A DNA stretch of 64,000 bases from Roseburia sp. 1XD42-69 (GTDB taxonomy: Bacteria; Bacillota; Clostridia; Lachnospirales; Lachnospiraceae), in the NCBI RefSeq assembly GCF_003612565.1, contig NZ_RAZG01000019.1, forward strand, positions 1 through 64,000, read 5' to 3'. Position numbers and translations under genes: made by a program. Below are positions 16,163 through 24,796 of the stretch, piece by piece; the first letter of the stretch is position 1; the number at the start of each line of letters is the position of its first letter. The notes under the pieces are model-generated. The model saw only the letters and a program-made list of their open reading frames with translations, had not been told where the DNA came from and did no database searches.

Positions 16163-17569
16163 TTACTCATTCGTGCTGAACTGGAACCGGAACATCATAT
16201 ACAGGTGTTCCGCAGAATCCTTGTCTATCACGTCGATATTGAACCAAGCACTGTCCCCATCTGCGGTATATACAGTGCTTTCTGTTACTGTGCAGCTGAC
16301 CAGTTTTCCTTCCTCCACCATAGATTTGCCGACACCCTGGATCTGGCTGACAATGGTCTTCCGTCCATTGCTGTCATTGTCCACTTTCCCAACCAGATCA
16401 TCTGTAATATCATTGACACGGCGGATCAGCTCAAATCTGGTCTTTACCCTGCGGATTTTTCTCCATCCCTCGTCCTTGTCCTCTGTAAATACGGTCAGGG
16501 TATTGATGGCATTGTCAATCCATACCTGGTTTTTACTGCTTACGGAGAGCACCAGACATCCTTTCTTTTCCGCATCCACGATCTGGGTATTCGTCAGTCT
16601 TTCCAAAATATCCGTAAAGCCGTTTATCACTGTATGGGTCAGGGAAGAATTGGATGCACATGCCCCAATCATCCCGGCAATCCTGGCTGCTGTCTGGTAC
16701 CCGTCAATCTCTTTCCCTTCCTCATTCACCCTGGCATTCAGAACATAATGCATTTTTTCATCATTAAACCCCAGGGCATGTTCAATCCTTTTATCCAAGT
16801 CTACCGTATACTTTTCCGCAACTACTCCCTGTGCCAGGGAACCGGCTTCAAAAATCCTGTTTAAAAATGCCGCCAAAAGAAGATGGATTACCGTATCCTC
16901 CGTATCTACGCAAATAGTATTAAACACATAAGGTTCAATGGCGGCAAAGGCATCGGAATAATCCTCTGTAGTAACTTCGGGGTTCTCTCCCTTTGTAAAC
17001 GTTTCCTGGGAGATGTTAGCCAGTTCCGCTTTTTCCTTGCCGCTTACAAGTGACACGGCAAAACTCTCTGATTTTGCCAATCCCTCCGCAACAGCCGCCG
17101 CTTCCCCTTCCCCGGCAGGAAAGGCAAATTTTACAAACTCCTTTGTCCCTGTGTAAATAATACATTCCTTTGCCAGGGAATCCGTTATCTTTTCCCTGAT
17201 AGTGACTGCAAACTTCTTATCTCCGGGATACATGGCAGAGATTTTCACTGCTGCTTCCCCGTCTTTATCGTTCAAATCAATGGATGCATTCGTGCCTCCA
17301 TGCCCCACCCGGCAGGCAATAATCTCCTTTGCCCCGCCTGCCACCGCTTCCTTGATGGCGTCTGTGGTAAGTCCGGTTCCATATATGCTGCCATAATCCG
17401 TATCTGCATTCAGCTTGCGCACATCAAGAAGCGGCCCGAAATCAGCTTTAAAAACCACTGCGGTAACGCCGTTTACAATATCTGCTGAAGTATTGCTGTC
17501 GTTCCTGCTTATATTAAAATAAGCCCCAGGCCTGACTTTCTCTTCACCGATTACAAATGTTCCTGCCAT
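16163..17569 (-). CDS. xkdK: Contractile tail sheath protein (XkdK-like)
   Basis: 468 residues. The N-terminus 'VRPGAYFNISRNDSNTSADIVNGVTAVVFKADFGPL' and the C-terminal half 'TYLVLNARVNEEG'-like region with 'VGKVDNDSNGRKTIVSQIQGVGKSMVEEGKL' match the phage sheath family. It forms the outer contractile layer around the XkdM tube, which makes this a myovirus-type phage. Its ATG overlaps the stop of the upstream gene (TAATG), so the two are translationally coupled. Confidence 0.93.
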   Translation of the reverse strand: MAGTFVIGEEKVRPGAYFNISRNDSNTSADIVNGVTAVVFKADFGPLLDVRKLNADTDYGSIYGTGLTTDAIKEAVAGGAKEIIACRVGHGGTNASIDLNDKDGEAAVKISAMYPGDKKFAVTIREKITDSLAKECIIYTGTKEFVKFAFPAGEGEAAAVAEGLAKSESFAVSLVSGKEKAELANISQETFTKGENPEVTTEDYSDAFAAIEPYVFNTICVDTEDTVIHLLLAAFLNRIFEAGSLAQGVVAEKYTVDLDKRIEHALGFNDEKMHYVLNARVNEEGKEIDGYQTAARIAGMIGACASNSSLTHTVINGFTDILERLTNTQIVDAEKKGCLVLSVSSKNQVWIDNAINTLTVFTEDKDEGWRKIRRVKTRFELIRRVNDITDDLVGKVDNDSNGRKTIVSQIQGVGKSMVEEGKLVSCTVTESTVYTADGDSAWFNIDVIDKDSAEHLYMMFRFQFSTNE

Positions 17570-17880
17570 TACTTAACCTCCCTTTTCCTGAATTTATCAA
17601 TGATTTCTTTTGCCTGTCCTTTGGTACACTTTTTTACTCCTTTGTCCAGGAAAGCCGCCACCACGATTTCCCGGCGGACGCCAAAAAGCTTTACTGCATT
17701 TGCAGCAAACTCTTCCATAGTATAGACAGATGCATCCTGCCCGTTCTTTTCCCCGGGCGGCTTTTCTGCATGTTTGGGCCCGGCTCCCGGTTTTGTTTCC
17801 GGTGCCTGCTTTTCCAAAGTCTCTTCCCCTGATGCCGCTTTCTTCTCTTTTTCCTCCGCAATATTCTGTTTTCCTGCCAT
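17569..17880 (-). CDS. Small charged protein before the sheath gene (103 aa)
   Basis: The N-terminal half is a disordered Lys/Glu/Pro-rich stretch. The C-terminal half ('MEEFAANAVKLFGVRREIVVAAFLDKGVKKCTKGQAKEIIDKF') is a compact helical domain also seen in small PBSX-like proteins between tail completion and sheath genes. The exact function is unknown. It is coupled to the sheath gene by a one-base overlap and has AAGGAGG upstream. Confidence 0.75.
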   Translation of the reverse strand: MAGKQNIAEEKEKKAASGEETLEKQAPETKPGAGPKHAEKPPGEKNGQDASVYTMEEFAANAVKLFGVRREIVVAAFLDKGVKKCTKGQAKEIIDKFRKREVK

Positions 17881-17892
17881 TTCCTTCCTCCT

Positions 17893-18804
17893 TTATCCTA
17901 AATTTTCAAGTTCCACGCTTTTAACCTCATGCCCCCTTGCCAGACCCCTTAACAGGCCATAGCGGACGCTTACAAATATCTGGCCGTCTTTTAGATAGTC
18001 AGATTTATAATTTGCCTGCAATTTCCGGATAAACATTGGCGAACTGTCAAACATGATGATCTCTCCGTCTATTGACATACGGTTTGCGATATCCGCCGCC
18101 ATTTTCATCCTTACCCCGGAATCCGGACACAAAATATGGACGGCTATCCTTCCGTCCATCCATGCGATCATATACATTTCCCCTGCCTTTTCCACAGACA
18201 AAAGCCGGCAGTATATCACCGGCTTTTCAGAGGATGCCTCCGTTATTTCCTCCATCCTGTCATATCCCATGATAAGACATTCAGGATACAACTCCTTAAT
18301 ATATCTGTTTGCCGCCATAATCGGATCTGGGTCTGATGTCTCCTGTGAGGGATACTCCAAGATATCAAACCGGATCTCACTGCCTATGGTAAGCCCCGGC
18401 TTATCCTCTATGGTAAAGGCATCCGTCCCGGCCCAGGCAAAGCAGTAAGGGGAACCGCCCTTTGGTGTCAAAATCACATCCCTCAGGCACTCCTTCACGG
18501 TAGGTTCAATTTCTTCCGGACTTACTGCATCCGGCGTATTCTCACACAATATAGAAACAGATAACGTACCTGCACTGTGCCTTTCCTCGTTGGCCTGTAG
18601 GTCAAAATTATAAATTGCCTTGGGATACTGGCTATTCCCTTCCCAGCCCTTCATATCATCTCCCGGTGCATCCGGGCTGAATATGGCAGGGCGTCCGGCA
18701 TATCTGGCAAGGCATCCGGTAAGTTTTTCTGAATCATAGAATCTATTATATATCAGATCCCCCAGCTCCATTTCCTTTTCCACCCCCTCCCTGATTTTCT
18801 GCAT
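17893..18804 (-). CDS. Putative tail completion / terminator protein (303 aa)
   Basis: No firm family. 'PAIFSPDAPGDDMKGWEGNSQYPKAIYNFDLQANEERHSAGTLSVSILCEN' resembles the strand order of DUF3168-like tail terminator proteins, and the position just before the sheath gene is where a tail terminator is expected. The gene overlaps the previous one. Starts at 18804, 18783 (GTG) and 18771 are all possible, since a G-rich run lies inside the first ten codons. The protein is soluble with no membrane segment. Confidence 0.65.
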   Translation of the reverse strand: MQKIREGVEKEMELGDLIYNRFYDSEKLTGCLARYAGRPAIFSPDAPGDDMKGWEGNSQYPKAIYNFDLQANEERHSAGTLSVSILCENTPDAVSPEEIEPTVKECLRDVILTPKGGSPYCFAWAGTDAFTIEDKPGLTIGSEIRFDILEYPSQETSDPDPIMAANRYIKELYPECLIMGYDRMEEITEASSEKPVIYCRLLSVEKAGEMYMIAWMDGRIAVHILCPDSGVRMKMAADIANRMSIDGEIIMFDSSPMFIRKLQANYKSDYLKDGQIFVSVRYGLLRGLARGHEVKSVELENLG

Positions 18805-19222
18805 CGTCTGATCCTGTCTGCTCCGGCTTCGTTCCCTCTGTTCCGGTTTCCGGCTCTTGTGGCTCCGGATTCTTGGGCTCCTGTTCTGCCAGATCCGGCT
18901 CTTCTGTCCCGTCCGGTTCTATTTCTCCATCTTCCGGCTCTTCTGGATCCTGTTTCATCCCATACTCAAAAACCTCTGACATATCTTTTGACCATCTGAT
19001 TTCCCACTGCCCTTCTGCCGCCTCCGATACCGGGATGATAAAATGGTTTATGACATTCCCGACCCCAGGATGGTACTGCACGGTCAGCCGGCTTTCTGTA
19101 GCCGATGTTACAATCCCCGCTTTCCCTTCCTCCCATGAGGAATGCCTGCCCCAGAGCAGATATCCGCATTCAATCCCGGATAAGTCAAAGGCAGACACAG
19201 GTTTTTCCACGACAAGTTCCAT
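18746..19222 (-). CDS. Phage protein with acidic, Pro/Glu-rich tail (158 aa)
   Basis: The first about 85 residues are a compact beta-rich domain ('ECGYLLWGRHSSWEEGKAGIVTSATESRLTVQYHPGVGNVINHFIIP'). The last about 70 are low complexity: Glu, Pro, Thr, then Gly ('NQGGGGKGNGAGGSDI'). Similar small head-tail interface proteins with a conserved N-domain occur in clostridial phages; no function is known. GGAGGTGAC precedes the ATG. Its disordered end overlaps the start of the next gene. Confidence 0.65.
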   Translation of the reverse strand: MELVVEKPVSAFDLSGIECGYLLWGRHSSWEEGKAGIVTSATESRLTVQYHPGVGNVINHFIIPVSEAAEGQWEIRWSKDMSEVFEYGMKQDPEEPEDGEIEPDGTEEPDLAEQEPKNPEPQEPETGTEGTKPEQTGSDDAENQGGGGKGNGAGGSDI

Positions 19223-19235
19223 AATGCGTCACCTC

Positions 19236-19748
19236 CTATCTGTACGGCTCGCTGTAGATTTTCTTGATTTCCGGTTCTGCCAATTCCTGGATTCTTTCCT
19301 TGAACGGCCTCCTGGCCATCCCCTTTCCATTTTCAAGAGCATCCGCATATTTTTCCTGACTTTCCAACTGTGCGATAATTTCCACGCCTCCAGGCTTATA
19401 CACTGGAACAACATGTTTATTCCAATGCTTTCGTAAATTATCAGTTCGGGAAGCAGGGGCTTCTCCTGGAGCAGATGCCCTATAAAGCTGCCCTCCCCGT
19501 AATTTATGGCCATAGTCTTTTAGCATTTTTTTTGTATTTCTGTTTGCTTTTCCATCTGTGCCGGGCTTCCTATATACCCTCCCGCTTCTCTGGCCTTTCA
19601 GCACTTTTAGTTCTGCACTTCGGATTGCGTTTACCGCCCTGTTCCCTCTGGAAACCGCTTTCCGGTTAATAAAATTTACTTGATCTTTCACTGCCGCCCT
19701 GACAGCCTTACCAGGACTTCCTTCTGCCCCGTCTACCCACAGTTTCAC
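19236..19748 (-). CDS. HK97 gp10-like head-tail connector / tail protein (XkdI-like)
   Basis: 170 residues, basic. 'GKAVRAAVKDQVNFINRKAVSRGNRAVNAIRSAELKVLKG' and 'ASRTDNLRKHW', with the C-terminal 'YADALENGKGMARRPFKERI', fit the gp10-like connector family (XkdI/YqbI). Such proteins join the head completion ring to the tail. It starts with GTG overlapping the upstream stop (GTGA), meaning coupled translation. Confidence 0.78.
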   Translation of the reverse strand: MKLWVDGAEGSPGKAVRAAVKDQVNFINRKAVSRGNRAVNAIRSAELKVLKGQRSGRVYRKPGTDGKANRNTKKMLKDYGHKLRGGQLYRASAPGEAPASRTDNLRKHWNKHVVPVYKPGGVEIIAQLESQEKYADALENGKGMARRPFKERIQELAEPEIKKIYSEPYR

Positions 19749-20101
19749 TTCACATCCCGCCTTTCTTCTGCATAATAGATAGTTGACAGCCCAAGGGCGC
19801 CTGCATCGTCTATATCTACGATATAAAATACACGTTCCCCAAGGACCAGCTTATCGGTCCTCTTTGCCTTTGGTTTTCCAGACTGGACAATGGTATGGGT
19901 AACCACATGATCTTTCTGGCTGTGGTTCGTCCTGTCATCATCCGTCGCCTCCGCCAGGCACCCCATCAGGGTATTTGTCCCGTCCCCGGTATGTTTCATT
20001 GCTACCCTGCCGTTTTTTAATACAACAGGTTCGTTTCCTTCCACAATAAATTGTTTAAAAAGGTTCCCGGGCCTAAGATACATCATTTTTACATTTTTCA
20101 T
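19745..20101 (-). CDS. Head closure / head-tail joining protein
   Basis: 118 residues. Beta-rich sequence with 'THTIVQSGKPKAKRTDKLVLGERVFYIVDIDDAGALGLSTIYYAEER' looks like the SPP1 gp16 / head-tail joining group, which closes the portal channel after packaging. The start codon overlaps the previous stop (ATGA) and the end overlaps the next start, so it lies in a tightly coupled connector block. The assignment rests on position and the strand pattern. Confidence 0.68.
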   Translation of the reverse strand: MKNVKMMYLRPGNLFKQFIVEGNEPVVLKNGRVAMKHTGDGTNTLMGCLAEATDDDRTNHSQKDHVVTHTIVQSGKPKAKRTDKLVLGERVFYIVDIDDAGALGLSTIYYAEERRDVK

Positions 20102-20514
20102 ATTTCCCCTGCCCTTTCATTCCGGTGCATCCCGGCATAAAAATAAGACGGCTTTTTGTCCGTCCCATTTATGCCAATGCTTAAGCCTGAAATGGATTCC
20201 GCTGACACTTCTTTTTTCAGCGCCTGGTAATCCTCCTTCCAGCGTTTGGCCCTTTCCCCTAATGACAAAGATAACGGCCCCGTCTTGGTATCCGCCTCAT
20301 AGGCAAAACGGCGGCACAGGCTTTCTAACAGCATCAGTTTCGCCCTTTTCCACGACTTTGGATGGACCGCAAGAGCCGCCTGGATCTCTTCATCCGTCAA
20401 AGCTGCAGTGTCTGCCCCGCCCTCTGTCATCGTGTCCCCCAGTTCAAACCGCATACGGTCTTTGCCGGGGTTTATGACGTTCTCCGGCTCGTAGATATAT
20501 GTGCCTTTTGCCAT
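20098..20514 (-). CDS. Head-tail adaptor protein
   Basis: 138 residues. 'LTDEEIQAALAVHPKSWKRAKLMLLESLCRRFAYEADTKTGPLSLSLGERAKRWKEDYQALKKE' is the helical pattern of gp15/gp6-type adaptors that dock under the portal (YqbG-like). The overlap TGATG with the previous gene indicates coupled translation. First of the connector block after the capsid gene. Confidence 0.75.
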   Translation of the reverse strand: MAKGTYIYEPENVINPGKDRMRFELGDTMTEGGADTAALTDEEIQAALAVHPKSWKRAKLMLLESLCRRFAYEADTKTGPLSLSLGERAKRWKEDYQALKKEVSAESISGLSIGINGTDKKPSYFYAGMHRNERAGEI

Positions 20515-21233
20515 CAGGTATCATCTCCCTTTGTATCTGTGCCTGCGGGTTCGTTACCGCCTGTGGATGCCTTTAAATCCCCCTGGGTTTGGAATAGTTT
20601 GCCTGCCTGCTCTTTTGCGGCATTTTTGATGGTTTTGCGGCTGTCAGCCGCATGGAGGAGGATCAACACATTTTCACTCTTAACCTCAGCGATTGCCTTG
20701 GCCCCTTCCTCTGCGTTTAACTGAACAATAGAGAAAAACTCCTGGAGTTCCTCTGGGCTGGCCGGGATGACCGTCACCTGTCCATTCTCCCCGTCTGATT
20801 CTCCCTTTACCGGAATCTGGATGATACCATCAAAAGAAGAAAATCCGGGCACCTGGATCTCTGCCGCTGCCTGTCGTAACTCTTCTCTCTCCCGTTCCAT
20901 TTCAACAACTGTCTGCTGTAACCCTGCCTTTTCCTGTTCCATTTCGGAGATTACCTTTTTAGACTCTTCCTGCCTGGCTTCCATCTCCTCCGTTGCCTTG
21001 GAAATAGCATCTGCCACAATCTTATCCACCTCTTCCGGCGTATACAATGCTGCTGCCCCTTCTTTTGTAGGAGATCCTATCTTATACTCTTTACCGCCAA
21101 TTTCCGAAATACGGCCAATCCTTTTTAACTTCTCCGCCCTTTCCGGAAAGAGGATGCCATCCGGGATGATATTTCCCGGATAGTATGTATTTCCTCCTAC
21201 GGTAAGAGGTTTCCCAAGCAATTCATATGGCAT
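20514..21233 (-). CDS. Phage structural-region protein with coiled coil (239 aa)
   Basis: Start at 21233 ('MPYELLGKPLTV'), because AAGGAGGGGG is placed correctly; a longer reading would overlap the capsid gene. The N-terminal 45 residues form a small beta domain ('GGNTYYPGNIIPDGILFPERAEKLKRIG'), residues about 70-115 are a strong coiled coil, and the rest is helical. Similar proteins sit between capsid and adaptor genes in clostridial phages; the role is unknown. Confidence 0.7.
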   Translation of the reverse strand: MPYELLGKPLTVGGNTYYPGNIIPDGILFPERAEKLKRIGRISEIGGKEYKIGSPTKEGAAALYTPEEVDKIVADAISKATEEMEARQEESKKVISEMEQEKAGLQQTVVEMEREREELRQAAAEIQVPGFSSFDGIIQIPVKGESDGENGQVTVIPASPEELQEFFSIVQLNAEEGAKAIAEVKSENVLILLHAADSRKTIKNAAKEQAGKLFQTQGDLKASTGGNEPAGTDTKGDDT

Positions 21234-21246
21234 CTTTTCCCCCTCC

Positions 21247-22290
21247 TTACACACATTTCTTAAAATAACAGGCCAGGTCATCACAGGTCTTTTTCATATC
21301 TGCACAGACAAGGCCTTCCATGAACTCCGCATGGGTGCCGCCTTCCCCTTCAAAGGTATCCGTTGCCATATAATTTCCGTTTCCAAGCATATCCCAGACG
21401 AAGGTATATCCTGCTGAGGGTTCGTCTAATGCCGGGTGCGGAGTGGTATAGGAAAGCAGCGCCCCGTCCGGTTCACAGATAAACCGCATATCGTCCGGCT
21501 GGCCTTCCTCTGCAGCATTGTAGGCAGCATACAGGACATTGACTTCATCCACTCCAAACAGTTCCGCCAACACCTGCTCATTTACTTTAGCCGGATTTGC
21601 CGTACTTCCAGTGTATTTCACTCTCTCCAATAAATCCGGATGCTCTTTTAGGGCATTAAAAGTATCATACCCAAGGGTCAGCTTATTGGGACTCCTCCTG
21701 CCATCCAGGCGGATCTGGCGCACACGGGCATCAAAAAAGCTGATAGGGTCGGAATTGGCATCAGAAAACTTAATAAACTGACTGCCTCCCGGAGCTGTCC
21801 CTGATACAATCCCTTCAAACTCATTGGCCCATACCCCCGACTTAAAATACCCGTCTGCAAATTTAAGGTCCAGATGTAAAAGCTGCTGGTCTGTGATGTA
21901 CCTGTTCTTTGTCCTCCTGGGATCTATAGACGGCGGAACGTTAGCCCTCTGATAATTTAATGCCCCAATCTGGTCAATTCCCGTAATAATCTGGTCCACT
22001 TCGCATTTATAACTCTTATCCGTATGTCCCATCTGGGCAGGCGGAACCTTGCCGAATTTCGGTTTCCTCTGCACATTATCCCTGGCAAGGTCGCCTTTGT
22101 TAAACACATAATAATAACCCGTTGAAAGATCAACCGGGCAGATGGGGAAAATTTTCGTTGCCACATAATCGCTGGCATCTGCAAAATATGCCATGCTCAT
22201 ATTGGTCAGATACCGGTTCGGCTTCCATCCCTTTGCGATACGTGCCTGCAATTCTGCGGCACTTCCCACTTCTCTTCCTGTTCCGCTCAT
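21247..22290 (-). CDS. Major capsid protein (capsid E-like)
   Basis: 347 residues. 'LTNMSMAYFADASDYVATKIFPICPVDLSTGYYYVFNKGDLARDNV', 'KLTLGYDTFNALKEHPDLLERVKYTG' and 'AELFGVDEVNVLYAAYNAAEEGQ' match the capsid E-type HK97-fold family common in PBSX-relatives. It follows the decoration gene, with TAAGGAGGTAGATGATTAATG as its start region. Several cysteines at the extreme C-terminus ('KKTCDDLACYFKKCV') are unusual and could allow cross-linking or metal binding. Confidence 0.9.
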   Translation of the reverse strand: MSGTGREVGSAAELQARIAKGWKPNRYLTNMSMAYFADASDYVATKIFPICPVDLSTGYYYVFNKGDLARDNVQRKPKFGKVPPAQMGHTDKSYKCEVDQIITGIDQIGALNYQRANVPPSIDPRRTKNRYITDQQLLHLDLKFADGYFKSGVWANEFEGIVSGTAPGGSQFIKFSDANSDPISFFDARVRQIRLDGRRSPNKLTLGYDTFNALKEHPDLLERVKYTGSTANPAKVNEQVLAELFGVDEVNVLYAAYNAAEEGQPDDMRFICEPDGALLSYTTPHPALDEPSAGYTFVWDMLGNGNYMATDTFEGEGGTHAEFMEGLVCADMKKTCDDLACYFKKCV

Positions 22291-22305
22291 TAATCATCTA
22301 CCTCC

Positions 22306-22710
22306 TTATGCTGATGCAGGCTTATAACCTGCTTTGATAATCTGTACTTTGATCCATGTTCCGGCTTTTTGTGCACTGCTTAAAGCCATTCCGACGATAA
22401 AATCCCCGGCCTTGGCTTCCACCGCCAGCCCGGATGCATCCGCCGCAAGCTCCATGCCTGCGGCAATCTCTCCCCCGGCTGTCCACTTCCCAATATCCTT
22501 GACCTGGATATCCACGTCTGTCCCCGGCTCCACAGTTTCATCTGTTTCGATAAGGGAAATGCCAATCACATGGGCGCCTGCCTCCGGTTTTACCACTGAT
22601 CCTTCTATTACTGCCAGGGCAATCCCTCTGGCATTTTCTAATTTCTCCCCTGCCGGAAATACGACAGTGGGGCTTTCATTGATACTTGAACCAAGATACG
22701 TTGATGCCAT
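22306..22710 (-). CDS. Capsid decoration protein (DUF2190-like)
   Basis: 134 residues, beta-rich and Ala/Gly-rich ('GKWTAGGEIAAGMELAADASGLAVEAKAGDFIVGMALSSA'). This is the pattern of the DUF2190/gpD-like decoration proteins that cement the expanded capsid. It sits between scaffold and major capsid genes. AAGGAGGAG precedes the ATG. Confidence 0.8.
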   Translation of the reverse strand: MASTYLGSSINESPTVVFPAGEKLENARGIALAVIEGSVVKPEAGAHVIGISLIETDETVEPGTDVDIQVKDIGKWTAGGEIAAGMELAADASGLAVEAKAGDFIVGMALSSAQKAGTWIKVQIIKAGYKPASA

Positions 22711-22712
22711 GT

Positions 22713-24011
22713 TTACTCCTCCTTCTCACATCTTTCCACAAGCGCCGGGTCAGCCATTAATACCTCGTCGATTGCCTGGGCTTTTGTCAGCCCCGTCTTT
22801 GATTTCATAAGCTCCACGGCCTTTGTTTCCGCTTCTGCCCATGCACCGCCGTCCGCACTTCCTCCATGGCCGGATTTCCCGATTTCAGAAAATACGCCGG
22901 ATTTCTCCACTGCTTCCACGGTCTGGTCTAAAACGGCAATCATATCGTTATATGCTGTCCCCCCTACGGATCTTAGACTTTTAAACAGTGGAACCAACTC
23001 ATCCTCTTTCTTCCCGATAATTGCATACTTTTTGGCAACTTCGGCCAATTCCTTTTCCTCAGCGGCTTCCCGGAATTTCTTTAACCCCTCCAGTTCCGCC
23101 CTTACAGCCGGATGGATGCCTTTATAAATATCGTCCTGGACACTCCCGTCCGCTGCGTTTCCGGATTTGGAAACAGAATCCCAGGAACTTTCCCCCTGGC
23201 CGGCATTCCCTGCCGGTTCCGGTGTGGATTGCGGTTCTGCCCCCTGGCCGGCCGCACCGCCTGTCTGTGCAGATATCTCTTCCCCTGTGCCGCACCGTTT
23301 TTCAATGCTTTCCAGAAAAGCCCTTTCCGCTTCTGTCAGTTTGCTCTTGTCAATTTTCATTTCCTCTTCTTCTCCTTCCTGATTATCCTTGTCTCTGCCA
23401 TCTTCTTTGTCCTGCTCCTTTCCCTTACCTTTCTTTCCGGTATCGCCACCAGCCTTCCCTGCCTTTTCAATGAAATCCGTCAGCCGCTCTACTGCTGATT
23501 TCATGATATCCAGATCAATTTCGGATGCCTCATCATTCTTTTTCACGATGTCAGCCGTTTTGCCATCGGACCATTTCCCGACGGAATCCTTTGCCAGCGA
23601 ATAGAACTGGTCAAGGCTTTCCTGCATTGCTGCCGCCGTGCTTGTGCTGTCCAGCTCTTCATCATTCAGGATCGAACAGAGGGCGGACTGTAATGCATAG
23701 CAGATATCCCACGTCTCGTCATAAATCTTACGTTTGTTTGCCTCGTTGATTTTCTCGCTGAAGCTTGTGGAATCCCCTTTCTGGATTTCTTCTACCGCAC
23801 TGTCGATTTCCTCCTGATCCATACCGGCTGCTTTCCCGATAAAATCAAACAGCTTTTTAAAGATATTTCCGGTACTCTTCCCGGTTTTCCAAGCTGCAGG
23901 CTGGTTTTCCGCATCTTTCCGCTTCATCATGCGGATATGTGCATCTGGATTTGCGCCCTCATCTACCACTGCCACCTTGGAAATGCTGAGGTTTTTTAAT
24001 CTTGTTGCCAC
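22713..24011 (-). CDS. Scaffold protein with XkdF-type N-terminal segment
   Basis: 432 residues, highly charged. Residues about 8-30 ('ISKVAVVDEGANPDAHIRMMKR') resemble the short conserved segment found after XkdF-type protease domains. A Lys/Glu/Gly-rich region (about 195-235), a Gly/Ser linker, and a helical 'GIHPAVRAELEGLKKFREAAEEKELAEVAKKY' scaffold-like end follow. Scaffolds guide capsid assembly and are removed by the protease encoded just upstream. The start is GTG with AAGGAGG. A terminator and a small zinc-ribbon gene separate it from the protease gene. Confidence 0.75.
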   Translation of the reverse strand: MATRLKNLSISKVAVVDEGANPDAHIRMMKRKDAENQPAAWKTGKSTGNIFKKLFDFIGKAAGMDQEEIDSAVEEIQKGDSTSFSEKINEANKRKIYDETWDICYALQSALCSILNDEELDSTSTAAAMQESLDQFYSLAKDSVGKWSDGKTADIVKKNDEASEIDLDIMKSAVERLTDFIEKAGKAGGDTGKKGKGKEQDKEDGRDKDNQEGEEEEMKIDKSKLTEAERAFLESIEKRCGTGEEISAQTGGAAGQGAEPQSTPEPAGNAGQGESSWDSVSKSGNAADGSVQDDIYKGIHPAVRAELEGLKKFREAAEEKELAEVAKKYAIIGKKEDELVPLFKSLRSVGGTAYNDMIAVLDQTVEAVEKSGVFSEIGKSGHGGSADGGAWAEAETKAVELMKSKTGLTKAQAIDEVLMADPALVERCEKEE

Positions 24012-24040
24012 CTGGCTGCCTCCTTCTTAAAGATTTTTAT

Positions 24041-24071
24041 AAAACAAAAAGACACCTATGAGGATGCCTTT
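24041..24071 (-). terminator. Terminator between zinc-ribbon gene and scaffold gene
   Basis: Minus-strand AAAGGCA / TGTCTTT stem (one G-U pair) with a 10-nt loop and TTGTTTT after it. It would lower transcription entering the scaffold/capsid genes unless antiterminated or served by a promoter downstream. Confidence 0.6.
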
Positions 24072-24079
24072 CTGGATTA

Positions 24080-24229
24080 TCAGTTACGCATGCTTTTTTC
24101 ATCTGGTATAAGAGGACCGCAATAGCCGCAGGAACAGGGACCCACGAGTCCCACCCAGTTTTTCCCACATTTGGGGCAAATGCCACTACTGCATATAATA
24201 CATCTGACCCTATATGTCAGTTTCATCAT
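24080..24229 (-). CDS. Small zinc-ribbon-like protein (49 aa)
   Basis: Start at 24229 or 24226 ('MMKLTYRVRC'), both behind GTGGAGGCAG; it overlaps the end of the protease gene by 20 bases. It has seven cysteines ('RCIICSSGICPKCGKNWVGLVGPCSCGYCGP'), including C-x2-C pairs of a zinc ribbon. Small, very Cys-rich proteins of this kind recur in clostridial phages without known function. It is followed by a terminator. Confidence 0.6.
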   Translation of the reverse strand: MMKLTYRVRCIICSSGICPKCGKNWVGLVGPCSCGYCGPLIPDEKSMRN

Positions 24230-24722
24230 CTGCCTCCACTCTTTCAGCGGTACCCTCGATAGAAAACATGGAATATGTCCCGTCTTTGACTTTTTCCCAC
24301 ACCTCTTCATCCAGCACTTTAAAGCCGATCCACCATCCAACTGGGAGCGTCCCTTCTGGAATGCCAATGGCTTTCATTTTTTCTTCCGTAAATACAACAC
24401 TTTCTACCAGGGAAGCAACGCCTCCCCTCTCATGCATCTCACTGCCATCCCGGTACAAAAGGACATACTCATATGCCGCATGTTCCAGTTCCCCCGGCTC
24501 TACAATATCATCCTGCCAGTCCTCAATCACTTCCCCGTCCACACGCATGGACACGCTGGCCCAGCCAAATACAAGCCTTTTTTCTTCGTCAGATTTTGCA
24601 ATCTTAAACCTGCCCTTTACAATGTCTGCCGGACTGCCGGGAGTGCCTGGCATATCAGGAGAATATACTTTTTCTACAGGCTTTCCAGCAGATTTTTGTA
24701 TTAAATCCGAAAACTGAATCAA
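24210..24722 (-). CDS. Prohead protease, XkdF-like
   Basis: 170 residues, starting with TTG behind AAGGTGG. 'KSDEEKRLVFGWASVSMRVDGEVIEDWQDDIVEPGELEHAAYEYVLLYRDGSEMHERGG' is the XkdF putative serine protease pattern, with His from 'MHERGG' and a later 'GTYSMFSIEGTAERV' (candidate Ser). It should trim scaffold and capsid during head maturation. In PBSX protease and scaffold parts are linked; here they are separate genes. Confidence 0.85.
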   Translation of the reverse strand: MIQFSDLIQKSAGKPVEKVYSPDMPGTPGSPADIVKGRFKIAKSDEEKRLVFGWASVSMRVDGEVIEDWQDDIVEPGELEHAAYEYVLLYRDGSEMHERGGVASLVESVVFTEEKMKAIGIPEGTLPVGWWIGFKVLDEEVWEKVKDGTYSMFSIEGTAERVEADDETDI

Positions 24723-24753
24723 TTTACCACCTTCTTTCTTTTAAATTGAGCAC

Positions 24754-24778
24754 AAAAAAAAGCTGCCGGATGGCAGCC
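24754..24778 (-). terminator. Strong terminator after the MuF-linked gene
   Basis: GCTGCC/GGCAGC stem with an ATCC loop and eight T on the minus strand, between the 122-residue gene and the protease gene. It isolates the portal/MuF block from the protease/capsid block. Confidence 0.8.
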
Positions 24779-24796
24779 AATAAATCTGTGCTTCTA

